Assembly: GCA_022495005.1 (NCBI GenBank)
Contig: JAGYXB010000463.1
Coordinates: 1,240,001-1,304,000 of the forward strand
Origin: Rhyacophila brunnea
Taxonomy: Eukaryota > Arthropoda > Insecta > Trichoptera > Rhyacophilidae
Direction: 5' to 3'
DNA: 64,000 nucleotides
The translations under genes and the position numbers were made by a program. Every line of letters begins with the position of its first letter. The stretch's first letter is position 1. The notes beneath the pieces were generated by a model. The model saw only the letters and a list, made by a program, of their open reading frames with translations. It made no database searches and had not been told where the DNA came from. Positions 48,238-59,370 of this stretch are shown here, in pieces.

Positions 48238-48369
48238 CGAGTCATTCATTTTTCAGAACCGCACTGGACGAAGATTAAGTTACGTAGAGCCTCTAGGCGT
48301 TGACTAATTTCGAGGTCCCTTACAAACGAAGTTAAACCGATCTTGAAATGTTTTGACAAGCTTTAGCGA

Positions 48370-48478
48370 CAAAGCACACTGCGAGTGGCCGTGCGATACG
48401 CGCGTGGCGCAAGAGGCGTGAAAAACACTTGGTTTACGCCGTACGCGCATCGCACGGCTTCTTGCACTGTGGGTATTC
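48370..48478. mobile_element. Short GC-rich inverted-repeat element
   Basis: GGCCGTGCGATACGCGCGTG faces TACGCGCATCGCACGGCTTC in inverted orientation, with outer GCACACTGCGAG / CTTGCACTGTGG also matching imperfectly. It is about 110 bp, GC-rich and non-coding. Confidence 0.55.
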
Positions 48479-48619
48479 CGCCACTTGAGAAATCTCCACA
48501 GATTCACTCAGCAGACAACTTATACCTACCTACTGGCAGATCTTTTATAGGTATTTATACCTACTACATAACGGAGGGTATTCTGCCGGTATTGAAAGTG
48601 TTAAGAGGGATGCTCGTCC

Positions 48620-49536
48620 AGTATTAGGGGCAGGCAAATTTGGGGAGAACTAATTAAAAATAATAAAAAAGGAAGAGAAAGAAATAAAAATAACGAAAGA
48701 AAGTGAACACGGGGGAGGGAGAGGAAGAAACGAGAAACTCTCCGTTGCAGAGTGTAAACTTAACGATCAACTAAATTAACAATTCAACCCCTGGCCGCCA
48801 GTAATTCTTTTTTACGCTTCCTTCTCTTTTACCTTGACGCACAGTGGCGTACAGAGGATGCCACATTAGTAATTTTATTTTCATAAAGGTCATCTTAACG
48901 GCGTCTAGCCATTACTTAATTATTAAATTAAAAAAAACGATTTCTTTTTGGTTATTTTTTATCACGCGTATGGCCTAACCGCCCTAACCGGTCTAAGTTC
49001 CACTTACCATAGGACTAAATGGGGTTCCGGAGTTCGAAAAATAAAGTTTCAGGTATACGAAGCAGTTTTCATCGCGCGAATGAATTTGCAGGGTCCAGAA
49101 GCTGGAATACAGTAGGTAGCTATTGTCAATAAAATAATTATCCAAATCAATTAAAAAAAATATGCTACTGGAAGAAATTTTTGCCTTGGATGTTTGTATA
49201 ATATCAAACGTTATGACACGCAGAAACCATCACCCAAAACGTGAGTTTGTAGTTGAAAGACGAATTACGTCATATAGGAAAAAAACATAAGTAGGAATTG
49301 AAATATTATTCAACATTTTATATAATACCTAAATACTTTTTCAGCGGGCTTAAAATATGACGTGTTAACCCAGGGCTTTAAGCGTAAATTAGGCACTGGT
49401 GGAGTAGTTACTACTCTCTCTTCTAACGACCCCCTCACAGTGGCCCAAGTCAGGCAAATGTTAAAATACCGACACTATCGATAACGCGTGTGTCGCCGTC
49501 TTCACAATGTTTTTACCACATACTTAGGCCATTGTA
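48620..49536. other. Intergenic DNA, nothing recognised
   Basis: A purine-rich stretch occurs at 48660-48740 (GAAAGAAA-like). An isolated CAGTGGCGTACAGAGGATGC at 48843 looks like one end of a DNA transposon whose partner I cannot find. Confidence 0.3.
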
Positions 49537-49719
49537 AGTGCTCGGCCGTAGTCATTTGGCGGGCGCGGCGCGGCGGCGTCTTGCGAAACTCAAACGTATA
49601 ACCGTGTGTAAAATGTTCGTAGAAAGTGTCTTTTTTGGGGCATAATACACACGGTTATACGTTTGAGTTTCGCAAGACGCCGCCGCGCCGCGCCCGCCAA
49701 TTGACTACGGCCGAGCACT
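49537..49719. mobile_element. Near-perfect palindromic MITE (183 bp)
   Basis: Arms of about 73 bp starting AGTGCTCGGCCGTAGTCATT and ending ACTACGGCCGAGCACT are almost identical when inverted. They contain the very GC-rich GGCGGGCGCGGCGCGGCGGC and a 37-bp loop region. No target duplication is obvious. Confidence 0.8.
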
Positions 49720-50662
49720 AAAGGCCAGTATTCTGTTTTACCCGCCACTGGCCAATTTTGAGTGAGTGTTGCCAAAGCGAAATAATTATTGCTTCGTTGA
49801 TCTTTCGCCATTGGTAGTGAATGAGATTGGTGTTTTTACGATGGCAATACGACTCTTTTTATGTGATAGTTAAATAAACGGTTCGTTTGTCGACTATCAT
49901 TTAATTAATTTATTTTAATTTGATTAACACAACACGTAAATTAAATAATAGACAATTAAAGACTTTATAACACCCCTATAATTTTATTGTTTTATTTATA
50001 CTAAGAGAACATTGTGTTGAATAAGTTTAACGAAATCACCAGTGGTTGTCAGGTATGTAATAGTTATGGCCCCCATATCCCGAAGCGGGCCCCCAGGCTA
50101 GGATTTTTGGCGGGCCCCCCTACCTATCGCTAAGGTTAAAGGTAGTGTGTCGATCTAAAGTTGCATATTCCAAATGGTGTTGGAGGTAAAATTAATGGTA
50201 TTTTTTATCGATTTTTTGTATTTTTAATACACTCACTTTTAGGTTGTTATGCACAATTATGGACTTGTCGAATATCGACAATAATCAAAAAGTGCATCGC
50301 ACAACCATATTTGTGTTGTGTGTTTATCTCACTTGGCTGGTCGTTGGAGGTGGCTATAATTATTAGGTAGATATAAATGTTTGTTTTGTAAACGTTACGC
50401 ATTATTAATATTGTTAGATAATTTAAGACATTTAGGTAGGAAACAAGCGAGTTGTACCTATGGGTGACAAGGCGATACAACACGCGAAAAATAAGGTGTG
50501 TGACGTTATTTATTGATAATCCCTGAACGTCAATTCAATAAAATTAAAATAATACCTTCTAATTACTTAGTAATTAATCGGTAGGTACCTAATATGTGGA
50601 GTTTTCCTTAGAACCTTTTAAACAGTTGTAGGCAGGTCGGTAGCTAAATATAGGTATCTACC

Positions 50663-51464
50663 CATAGCTAAGGGTGGAGGTAGGCTGTTAAGATCCGACA
50701 CAAAAGTGCACATTAAACTTTGTTAGTCATACGACTCATACGTATTTGTTTTTATTGAACTGATTACAATTTACAGATGGTGTTGGTTAGTTTATAAAAA
50801 TCAATTAAACCCTGCCTAAACTAAATCATAATAAAATTTTGGTATACTTTGGGCGATACGACAAAATTGTGCACACTTTTTCATTCATACTTATTTGTTT
50901 TCGTTGAATTAAGAATATATAAGTACCTAGGTACTTACCTATTACACGTACCTAGGTATTGTTGGCTATTTTTTTTTAAATTCATTAAGCCTTGATTAAC
51001 CAAACCATCATAGTTGAGGTATGTTATGAATAGGGAGGATTCGACAAAAATAGTGCACACTTTTTCAGTCATCCTTATATTTTGTATTCGTTGAATTAAA
51101 AATACATATTACCTATTACCTACAGATGTTGTTAGTTACTTAATTTGTTTTAAATTCATTAAACCCTGCCTAACTAAACTATAATAGGTAAACAATATTC
51201 TCCTATCTATAAAATATCCAACGTTATGTATGATTTAATTGCATAATTTTCAGTATTTTATTATAAGGAGATGAGTATTTTTTGACTATGTATTATCTAT
51301 TATGGCTTGGTTTTTCCAGGGTTACATTGAATTTTAAAAACTAACCAACAACGTCTGTAAATTGTAGTCTTATTTCAATTAAAAGAAATACGTATGACTG
51401 ATAAAGTTTAGTGTGCACTATTTATGCCGGATCTTAACAGCCTACCTCCACCCTTCGCCACTGG
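50663..51464. mobile_element. hAT-type element, long member of the cagtggcgaaggg family, with internal tandem units
   Basis: The left end CATAGCTAAGGGTGGAGGTA and right end TACCTCCACCCTTCGCCACT are inverted. The flanks are a perfect 8-bp duplication, TATCTACC (50655-50662 and 51465-51472). Inside, a unit of roughly 170-190 bp recurs about three times, each with TGCACACTTTTTCA.TCAT, TTCGTTGAATTAA, a GTTAGTTA word and CATTAAACCCTGCCTAA. The 134-bp member at 48104 has none of these units. Confidence 0.85.
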
Positions 51465-52602
51465 TATCTACCTACACATCTACCTACGTATTTACCTAAT
51501 TATTTTTAATATATATTTATTTGAAAAATTCAAGCTGGTTTGTTATTTAAAAAAGAAAATCACAAGTCATCGCTTTTGAAAACATAGCTCTGAAAACCAG
51601 TCTAATTTATTTTGTCAGATGTAATCAACTTTAAAATGTATTATTTTTATTTTCAAACACCAATAGCCTTTAACCATCGTAAAGTAAAAACTAACCTATA
51701 TACCTACTTATAGATATTTTTTCAAAATTGACCCCACCAAAAAAACTACTACATAGGTACCTACGTACTCACCTACTTTTAGTTAGGTACTCATCTTGGC
51801 GTGTGTTTAGGACTATATTCAGAACCATGGCCCCCACATCCTGAAGCGGGCCTCCTTACCTATCTCCAAGATGTGATATTCTGCATCAGTGTTCCCCGAA
51901 TGGTATTTTGTGTATTTTAGGCTAAGGCCACATAGGCAGGTGCTTTGCTTGGTGGCTACGTGTTAGCTGACATATCCTAGCGAACGGACGCACACTATAC
52001 TATCGCAATGGCCACACTGCACGCTTCGCGCCTCGCTACGTGATTATTAGTCACCTAGTGAGTCTCCCGGCGATCAAACGTGTTGGTTATTTTTATTGTG
52101 TCACCTAGTGATTTTGCAAGATGGCGAATGTTTCTTCAGTATGACAAACGGCAAACACCGTACATTTTGAGGTTATGAATAATGACGCATGGTATGAATT
52201 GACATTATGCACCCAACAAGTTCGAATTTGAGACTTTCGAAATTTTAAACTTAAATTCTCTGTGAGAAGTAGCTTTCTGGTTAGTTTTGGGAGTGATATA
52301 TCGTTGTTGACTTGAGCGCTCCCAAATGTCAAATGAATTTCTATCTAAGCACGTTAGAGATTTTCTATATTTTTAAATAAATTCCATTGAATTATTGAGT
52401 TGTTGGCACGCGAACCACTGGTCGCGACTCCCTCTTGTGGTAGCTAAGTAACATTCGACTCTTCGATTCTTGCCATTTTTATTATTCAGGAAACAATAAA
52501 AAATAACTATACCTAAGTACATAATATAAAATGATACACACGTGAATTATCATGTAGATATATCATTCACCATATCACATTAAATTGTATTGCACAACTA
52601 CT
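51465..52602. other. Intergenic DNA
   Basis: TACCTA-type microsatellite runs and a GC-richer stretch at 51920-52100 (GGCTAAGGCCACATAGGCAG), which may be one end of a DNA transposon. A 75-codon minus-strand frame at 52105-52332 is not recognised. Confidence 0.3.
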
Positions 52603-52750
52603 GTGCGAAAACATCTTCTTGGCTATGCTTCTAGGCGCTGTTGTCTACTAAATGGGAGGAGCTTGTTAGTTTATAATGGAAGTGCGGTTAAAATGGGCGG
52701 AGCATGTTAGTTCACAGTTTCAACACTTAGCCAAGAAGATGTTTTCGCAC
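52603..52750. mobile_element. MITE copy 1, 'aacatcttcttggcta' family (148 bp)
   Basis: GTGCGAAAACATCTTCTTGG at the left faces CCAAGAAGATGTTTTCGCAC at the right, a perfect 20-bp inverted pair, with TA near both borders. Internal words are TCTACTAAATGGGAGGAGCT and GGGCGGAGCATGTTAGTTCA. The same family occurs inverted at 54372 and rearranged at 56106. Confidence 0.8.
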
Positions 52751-53575
52751 TATACATATTATGTATTTTAAAATTTTAATATTTATTAAGTAAGGTGGTT
52801 TTTTTATAATATAACAAATTTCTGGTGTGTTTATCTCACAGCTGGTCGACCCGCCACGCCTGGCCCCCAGGCTGGAGCCCTGTCAGCTCCCCCACCCCCT
52901 TTTGGGGGCATGTTCAGAACTATCCATCTTAAACGATAAACAAAGAAATAACGACAGAGACGGAATATTATTATATTATAAATGCGCCCCTCGATTTGAC
53001 ACGCCTGCTTCAGATGCGTTCGTTTTTTATCTTTCATTTTCACGTTTTTTTGCCAGTCTTTTAAAAAGAAACGGTCCGTCGCAGTAAAGTAGTGAGTGTT
53101 TACTAATTTGTTCCACGCTCACCCTTTCCTCTTGTAGTTTGTAAGGGAGGGCAGCTAGCAGGGGACGCCGATCGTTTTGAAAAAGAATAAATACCTAGTG
53201 GTCGTTTTCCATGAATCAGACGAAGCAGTCGCTTTGTCAGAAAATATAGTGTATAAAAAAAAACAAATCAGAGAATACACTTAAACTTGAGAGCACTCTT
53301 TGGGTGACAATAATTACAGATGTCACAATCTCGTCTGACGAGAGTGAAAAAACCTATTCAAATCAGTTCAAGCAGGTGTTGGATGCTGTCCACTAGAATG
53401 TACCTATTGCCACAGATGCCATTTACCTATACTATCGCCGGCGTCATACGGCGAGTGAAAGATTCGATGGCTCTACAAACGCACCCTCAGGGAATATCCT
53501 GAATCGTGTACCAAAACGGATTACCTATGCAAGTCAGCCCTATTAGCTACTGGCATCACCGCAGTCCGTCGTGAC

Positions 53576-54074
53576 CAGAGCGTTGGAGCGGAGCTCTGAG
53601 CAGGAGCACAGAGCAATAGGGTTTTACCCGGAGCCGGAGCACCTAAAATTTGTAGAGCTCCACTGCTCCGCATGTTTTTTTTTATTATTTAATTTTCGTC
53701 CTACAATCCGATGAAAATATTATATTCGGCACTTTGCAACATTGGAATTATTTGAAATACAGCAAAACTGCCGAGTGATAAATAACCTCAGTTTTTTGAC
53801 AGAAGAGGCAGATAATGAAAGACGATTTGCTGCCGGGTTTTGTTCAATAGAATAAATGATAATGAAAAGTACGAATAATAAAGCTTATTTCAAAACTATG
53901 TACCTACTTACCTACCTACTTATTTTTTTGGCATTTATATACATATTATATAACACCTATTATAACTTTTAACCCGGAGCTGAGCAGACCCTGGAGCGGA
54001 CCTAGAGCAAGTATTAGGTCCCGTAGCCGTGCTGGAGCGGAGCAACTCAAAAAAGGGTCTGCTCCAACGCTCTG
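53576..54074. mobile_element. Fold-back MITE with GGAGCGGAGC words (about 500 bp)
   Basis: The left end CAGAGCGTTGGAGCGGAGCT and right end GGGTCTGCTCCAACGCTCTG are inverted. Both sides carry many GGAGC/GCTCC words (for example TTTTACCCGGAGCCGGAGCA and TTTTAACCCGGAGCTGAGCA), so the subterminal zones can pair extensively. The CAGAGCG start is hAT-like; no clean 8-bp duplication is seen. Confidence 0.7.
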
Positions 54075-54371
54075 AACTCATGACTGCCACAAAAGCTACT
54101 TATGCGCAGGGATGGACCAAGCGAGGGTATTGAGGGTACGCAGCACCCGGGCGGCTGGATATAAGGGGTTGTAAAAAACATTTTTAGATCAATTACGTAC
54201 TTAAACTGAATCTAATGTCAAAATAAGTATATGAAGTAGGTATCTACGTGCATTGCATACCTACTACCGAAGGGTGACACTTTTATCAAAGGGTGGCTAA
54301 TCGAAGAATGAACACAAAATATATTTGTAGGTAGGTAGGTAGGTACATAATGATAATCCTGTTAAGAACTA

Positions 54372-54525
54372 TTGTACGACAACATCTTTTTGGCTACACG
54401 CTAAAACTGTGAACTAACATGCTCCGCCCATTGTTACCCGCAATTCCATTATAAACTAACAAGCTCCTCCCATTTAGTAGACAACAGCGCCTAGAAGCGT
54501 AGCCAAGAAGATGTTGTCGTACAAT
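54372..54525. mobile_element. MITE copy 2, 'aacatcttcttggcta' family, inverted (about 154 bp)
   Basis: TTGTACGACAACATCTTTTT faces AAGATGTTGTCGTACAA, with TA on both borders. The internal order is the reverse complement of the copy at 52603. Confidence 0.8.
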
Positions 54526-54536
54526 ACGTCTACGAG

Positions 54537-54971
54537 TTATAACCCTTGTACACATGCATGGATTTACTGGCACCAATAGTGTATAAATTCAATTGTCGCG
54601 ATAATAACTGTTTACACGTAGGTAAAAGTTCTGACTGTCTCGCCAATATCCTTTTTCAAGCGTAAGCGAGACGCGATGTTGTCATTGTATGGAACTATTT
54701 GACCGGTTGTGAAAATTAGTAAACGTCAAAAATGTTTTGCGCGCTGTTTTTTCAGCATGTTCGCTTCTTTCGTTCTCCAAATTCCATCTGTAGTGTGAAA
54801 ATTCAGAAGCTTCTGAACTTTTTTGATCCATGCATGCAATCTTGCAACTTATACGATAGGTACCTACTTAATGTACATAATACGTGTTTACACGCGCATT
54901 TTCTTGTTATGCCCGCGATAATACGCGCTGTTAGCAGTAAATCCATGCACGCGTGCCTAAATGGGGTATAC
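54537..54971 (+). mobile_element. MITE, fullest copy of the 'catgcatggatttactg' family (about 435 bp)
   Basis: The left end TAACCCTTGTACACATGCAT GG... and the right end ATCCATGCACGCGTGCCTAA ATGGGGTATA are inverted. Internal landmarks include GTAAGCGAGACGCGATGTTG, AGAAGCTTCTGAA and TGCATGCAATCTTGCAA, which recur at 23202, 25590 and (terminus only) 63748. Confidence 0.7.
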
Positions 54972-55488
54972 CTAATGCTAACATCATAGTTGTTTTTAAA
55001 TACCTAGGTATACTGAAAAGCATTTTCTTGAAATCTCAATAGTGGTTCAGCGTCCTATTATACCTAACATATATTAAAATATTCAAAGGAAATTGACTGA
55101 GTCATCAAAGTTAAACTATAATATTATTATATTCCTATTAGAAGGGGACGAAGGGGTAACTTCTAAGCACCTATTATTTTAATGAATTGATTCAGTGGAT
55201 AGTAAAAAATCGTCTTGCCATTCATATCATCCGAACAAGGTACATAATAAAAAATGATATTCTGATGAAAATAGGCATAGAATGGATAATAAAATTATCA
55301 TTTTTAAATAAATACGTAGCTACGTAATTAACATATCTACCTGTATCTAAATATCATAATTTTCTACTTATTTCAATAACTTTAATTTCCGTACCTAATG
55401 TTGCCGACCTCTTTTGAGAAAGCTGGTTTGGAAGAGAAAGAAAATAAATCGGAAAAGAAGGGATGTTTGACGATGGAGGGAACAGCGT

Positions 55489-55504
55489 GGGGGGGGGGGG
55501 GGGG
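55489..55504 (+). repeat. G16 homopolymer
   Basis: Sixteen consecutive G residues. The length may be an assembly or consensus estimate rather than exact. Confidence 0.9.
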
Positions 55505-55618
55505 TCCTCTGAACTCCGCACTCTGTGGGTCGTTCCAGTGTAGTCATCCCACTAGTGTAGTATCCGCTCCGCAGCTTAATTAGGTACCTACCTACCTATA
55601 GGTACCTACTCACATATT

Positions 55619-55880
55619 CAGCATGATGGTCAAGCGGCAACGTGTCGGCTTATAAAGTCGAATAATCCACATGTAATTGGTTTCAATGTGTGTTTGTACC
55701 AAGAGTAGGGATCTAGGAATATGTTGAGTAAATAGCTAATATGTATACATTTCTCGTAAAAACAAACAGCTGTTTATATAAAACAACCTACAGGTGCCTA
55801 GGTACCTACCGCGGAGACCCATAATAATACATTCCCAATATCTTCTTAGGATCGAATACGGTAAAAGGAAAGAAAGCCTA
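55619..55880 (+). mobile_element. tRNA-derived SINE copy
   Basis: The box-A-like ATGGTCAAGCGGCAACGTGT and the body words CATTTCTCGTAAAAACAAAC and TTAGGATCGAATACGG match the family at 21851. A TAGGTACCTACC microsatellite has expanded inside it. Confidence 0.6.
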
Positions 55881-55985
55881 CATATCTATCATTTTCATTA
55901 ATTTTGTTTTTTTATTGTGAGGTCCAATCGTCCTAAGACTGGGCCTGAATTGATAATTGATCTTGATCCAAACACATACCTACCT

Positions 55986-56060
55986 ACATCTTAAAGAAAC
56001 AATATGTGAATTTGTTAGATACGAGCTTCAAACCCGCGACTCACGGCTTCAATCGTATCT
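55986..56060 (-). mobile_element. tRNA-derived SINE head fragment
   Basis: The minus strand reads GCCGTGAGTCGCGGGTTTGA, then TCTAACAAATTCACATATTG. This matches the junction of tRNA head and body in the SINE at 21851 (GCCGTGAGTCCCAGATTCGA, TCTAGCAAATACACATATTG). Confidence 0.55.
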
Positions 56061-56105
56061 ATATACTATATGGTAAGTACCTACCTACTCTTATCCGCAT
56101 AACAT

Positions 56106-56319
56106 ACTGTCCGACAAGAAGATCTAGGCAATAACCGGAATTCGCTGTAGTCGAAGTGCGATTAACTAAATAAGAGGGGCTTGTTAGTTCACAGTTTTAA
56201 CACGTGGACAACTCGTCGATAACCGGAAGGAAGTCGTTGCAGTCGAAGTGCAGGTAAAAACAGGAGGATTTACTAGTTCACCGTTTTAACACGTTGACAG
56301 GAAGATCTTGTACGACAGT
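56106..56319. mobile_element. MITE copy 3, 'aacatcttcttggcta' family with internal duplication
   Basis: CTGTCCGACAAGAAGATCT faces AGATCTTGTACGACAG, with TA at both borders. The inner segment occurs twice (GCTGTAGTCGAAGTGCGATT and TTGCAGTCGAAGTGCAGGTA; AGTTCACAGTTTTAACACGT and AGTTCACCGTTTTAACACGT), so the copy is about 60 bp longer than copies 1 and 2. Confidence 0.65.
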
Positions 56320-56455
56320 AATTTCCAATATTTCGACGTAATAGGTATAGGTATAAAGCCTATAGATTCTGTCAATAGCTAGTTAGGTACCTATGTAGAT
56401 ATAAGATTCCTTTTGTAATTATAATCAAAACTCCAAATCACCAACTGACGTAGGT

Positions 56456-56505
56456 AGATATGTAGGTAGGTACTTACCTACTTACCTACCTACCTACGAT
56501 ATATA
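56456..56505. repeat. TAGG/CCTA microsatellite
   Basis: A (TAGG)n run followed by (TACC)n in mirror-complement arrangement. The same motif is scattered over 47-63 kb and is common in lepidopteran genomes. Confidence 0.8.
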
Positions 56506-56519
56506 CGTTTACACGCCAA

Positions 56520-56655
56520 ACGTTTTAATTGGAAATTCTATCGAAAGAATTCGCGACGTTTCGCCACCCTGTTCGATTATGCAACCCTTCCTCAAGTGAC
56601 GTGACACCGCGTGACGTGTCTCCCTATCAGTGGCGTCTCGTCAGTCGTCACATCC
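56520..56655. promoter_or_regulatory. CpG-dense island with repeated GTGACGTG motifs
   Basis: Several CGTGACG-type words lie within 60 bp (AAGTGACGTGACACC, GCGTGACGTGTCTCC), in otherwise AT-rich DNA. They fit CRE/bZIP or bHLH-PAS sites. The role is inferred only. Confidence 0.3.
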
Positions 56656-57654
56656 TAGGTACAAACTAGTTTGGTATATACTGTAGGTAGGACGTAGGTA
56701 GACTAATAATACTTAGCCTAATGTATACCTACTTTATTAGTGAAAACAATTACCTACTTATGTGTTTTCTTAATTGTAATTTTTATGCATTTAAAAAGAA
56801 TAAATTTACTGACATGTAATTCCTACAAGATACGATACAGGTATTTGATTCGTCCACACATTGTAGGTACTAGGTAGGTACCTACATAGGATATTATGTT
56901 TGACCGTTTGAGTGCGTGAATTATTAATTTCAATTTAAATTTCAATTTCAATTTATTTATTTTTCGCATCCTATTGTGGACATTACAAATTATAAGTTTA
57001 AGAAGAAAAAAAATAAAATATAAAAAGAAAACATATGTAGGTACTTAATAGGTATAAACATCCAAAAGCAGTGACAATACAATTCTATCTAGGTACATCT
57101 ATAGAAGTTCAAATCTGTAGGAGTTTGCTAAGGCCTTATCCTACCATAAATTCTTTTTTACTATTTTTTTTTTATTTCAATTGATTTCAATAATAATATT
57201 ATATTTTAATGCCTCTATGATGACTGACCTTTGCTAGTCAATTTTATTAATCGGTTCTATGGTGCAAATTGATTTAGTTATTCAGACCTGTTTGAACACA
57301 TTTTTTATAGTTTCGGCTCCAGTGGCAATATCGAATGGGGCTCGGTTCCGGTTCTGAAAAAATAGGCACTTTATTTCTAATTAATATTAAATATTTAATA
57401 AAAAAAAAAAATTTCAACCATTCTGTAAATAATTTGAGCAAATTGGAGTTTCCACTAACCTAACCTCTAACAGTTAGATTTGGTTTAGTGGTTTTTTCAA
57501 TTATTAATAAAATAAATACCTAGGAACATAATAATTATCTGTTTATCCTAAGTAGGTAGGTAGTTAGGTATAATAAGTAGATACCTAGCTTATTTATTAT
57601 TTTCTATTTTTATTTACTCTCGTGTCTTCTAAAAGTGCATCCTGAATTCCCCGC

Positions 57655-57835
57655 CCCTGGGTCGAATCGAATTTCATCTAAATAAAGTGTGAATCGTAAG
57701 ATGGCCGCTCTATCCGATCAAGATGGCGGCGTGACGTCCATTAATTAAATCGCGCGGGAAATTCTTTGAGCTTCCGGAATTAGTCGCGGATTGCTGTCGG
57801 CGACACGGAAGTGACGAGGGAAAAATATCAACTCA
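57655..57835. promoter_or_regulatory. Candidate regulatory island (YY1/Pho, CRE and TTAATTAA motifs)
   Basis: AAGATGGCCGC at 57699 and AAGATGGCGGC at 57720 (YY1-like) are followed by TGACGTC (57732) and TTAATTAA (57741), then a CpG-rich tail (TCGCGCGGGAAATTC, GTCGGCGACACGG). There is no ORF and no terminal repeats. It stands out from the AT-rich, repeat-filled surroundings. Function is inferred from motifs only. Confidence 0.35.
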
Positions 57836-58075
57836 GTGTAACTTTGTTATCGAGATAGGTAGGCTACCTACCCATTTCCCTACTGATAAACCCACCTACA
57901 TACGGCTCTGAGTATCTGTAGTAGGTACGTACCTAGGTAGATAAGTACCTAGCTACAAATTATTGATTAGACAAAAGATTTCTTTTAATTGTTTAAATAT
58001 TTATTAGGTTTTTTTAAGGTGGGTTGAATCATAATAGTGGCCTACCACAACAAAAGGAATTAGGAACCTTTATAA

Positions 58076-58786
58076 CAGGGTTGGCGAACCTTTTTACGTA
58101 CGCGTGCCAAAATTTCCAAATATTATTTTTTGACTGTCTGACGTACCTACCGAATAGTTTTTTATGAAGAAAAATAGTTTGTAAGAATTCTATTAAAAAT
58201 GAAGATGTTCTATGATATACTACTCACAGAACATAGCATACATAATTAACATAATATGCTTTACCACATTTTTCAATTACGCCATACCTTTCGGTCCACC
58301 AATTTTGAAACTGTCTGCCAGAAGTACTATTTACTCCAAGTTTTTGTTTTTTATTTGGTGCAGCCATTTTTTGTGGGTAGAAATGAAATTGTTTGTAAGT
58401 GTATTAATTAGATTGGTTCTTTACGAACACATTGACACTAAAATTGATCCGATCAGATTAGGCATTCTCTCGCCACAGTGGTTGGTCTCAAGCATCGTAA
58501 ATCGATCAAAACTAGAGGTTCGCGGTGCCTCCGCCGCCTGATGACTGATGAGGTCAGTGTGATAATAGGTATTATATGTGACACATAAAGCCTAAATACT
58601 GACCTATGGAATTATATATTTACACTAAACGTCATGCTTATTCTTGAATAGTAGGTACCTATTTGCCTACTAGCCTGCTATTTTTTATACAATGTGATTT
58701 GTCATTTGTTATTATTACCTATAGGTATTTTTTCTCTTCAAACGCGTGTCACCAGTGGCACGCGTGCCATAGGTCCGCCACCCCTG
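58076..58786. mobile_element. hAT non-autonomous element with 8-bp duplication (711 bp)
   Basis: The left end CAGGGTTGGCGAACC and right end GGTCCGCCACCCCTG are inverted, and both ends also carry ACGCGTGCCA/TGGCACGCGT. The flanks CTTTATAA and CTATATAA match at 7 of 8. A 109-codon plus-strand frame (58212-58541) is not recognised and is probably chance or the remains of a transposase read antisense. Confidence 0.8.
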
Positions 58787-59214
58787 CTATATAAATACTT
58801 AGGTACCTAAATGGGCATTGTCGCTGATAGTGTTAAAAAATTACCACATTTCAATTAAGGTTCAATAGTTAGGGATGGGTACAATAATACAAAGTGTGAG
58901 TGATGCCGAGCGAAACAAAGTGATACAACAAGCGTGATGTAAACACAATCGGTGATATTTATTTATTTATTAGAAAAATAGAGTAGGTACCTAGATATTA
59001 TGGGATTAGGTAGGTACCTACTCTTTTAAGATTTTTAGTTCTGTAGATCGTTATTTTATAGTGCTATTAGAGCTATCAAACTTCATGCTAATGCTATGCG
59101 TACTGTTTCGGGTTTTTCCCGCTTCGCTCTAGCATGTTTTCAGTTTGAGCGCAATCTATTTCACATTATAGGCTATAGGTAGGTAGTCCGCGATATCTCT
59201 ACAATCCATTACGG

Positions 59215-59370
59215 TGGTCATCCGTTATTTAGCGCCGCGTCCCTCGTTATGCGTTCGTTATACGGCGCCGCAATAATTAACGGCCGTTACCCGGGTCGTT
59301 AAACGGACCGACCCCTCTCCTCCCAACCCCCGGCGGCCGTTAATCGTTAGCCACCGCAGGAACGGCGACG
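59215..59370. promoter_or_regulatory. GC-rich island with repeated CGTTA/CGGCCG words
   Basis: Dense CpG (GCGCCGCGTCCCTCG, TACGGCGCCGCAATAATTAA, CGGCCGTTACCCGGGTCGTT) with several CGTTA repeats. No ORF or paired ends. It could be a regulatory element or the core of an unrecognised transposon. Confidence 0.3.

Noticed and set aside
55398..55583. ORF spanning the G16 tract
   Set aside because: The frame depends on the homopolymer length and encodes low-complexity Gly. No homology pattern.
58212..58541. 109-codon plus-strand ORF inside the hAT element
   Set aside because: Hydrophobic and compositionally random, not similar to a transposase. The element is only 711 bp and is explained by its ends.
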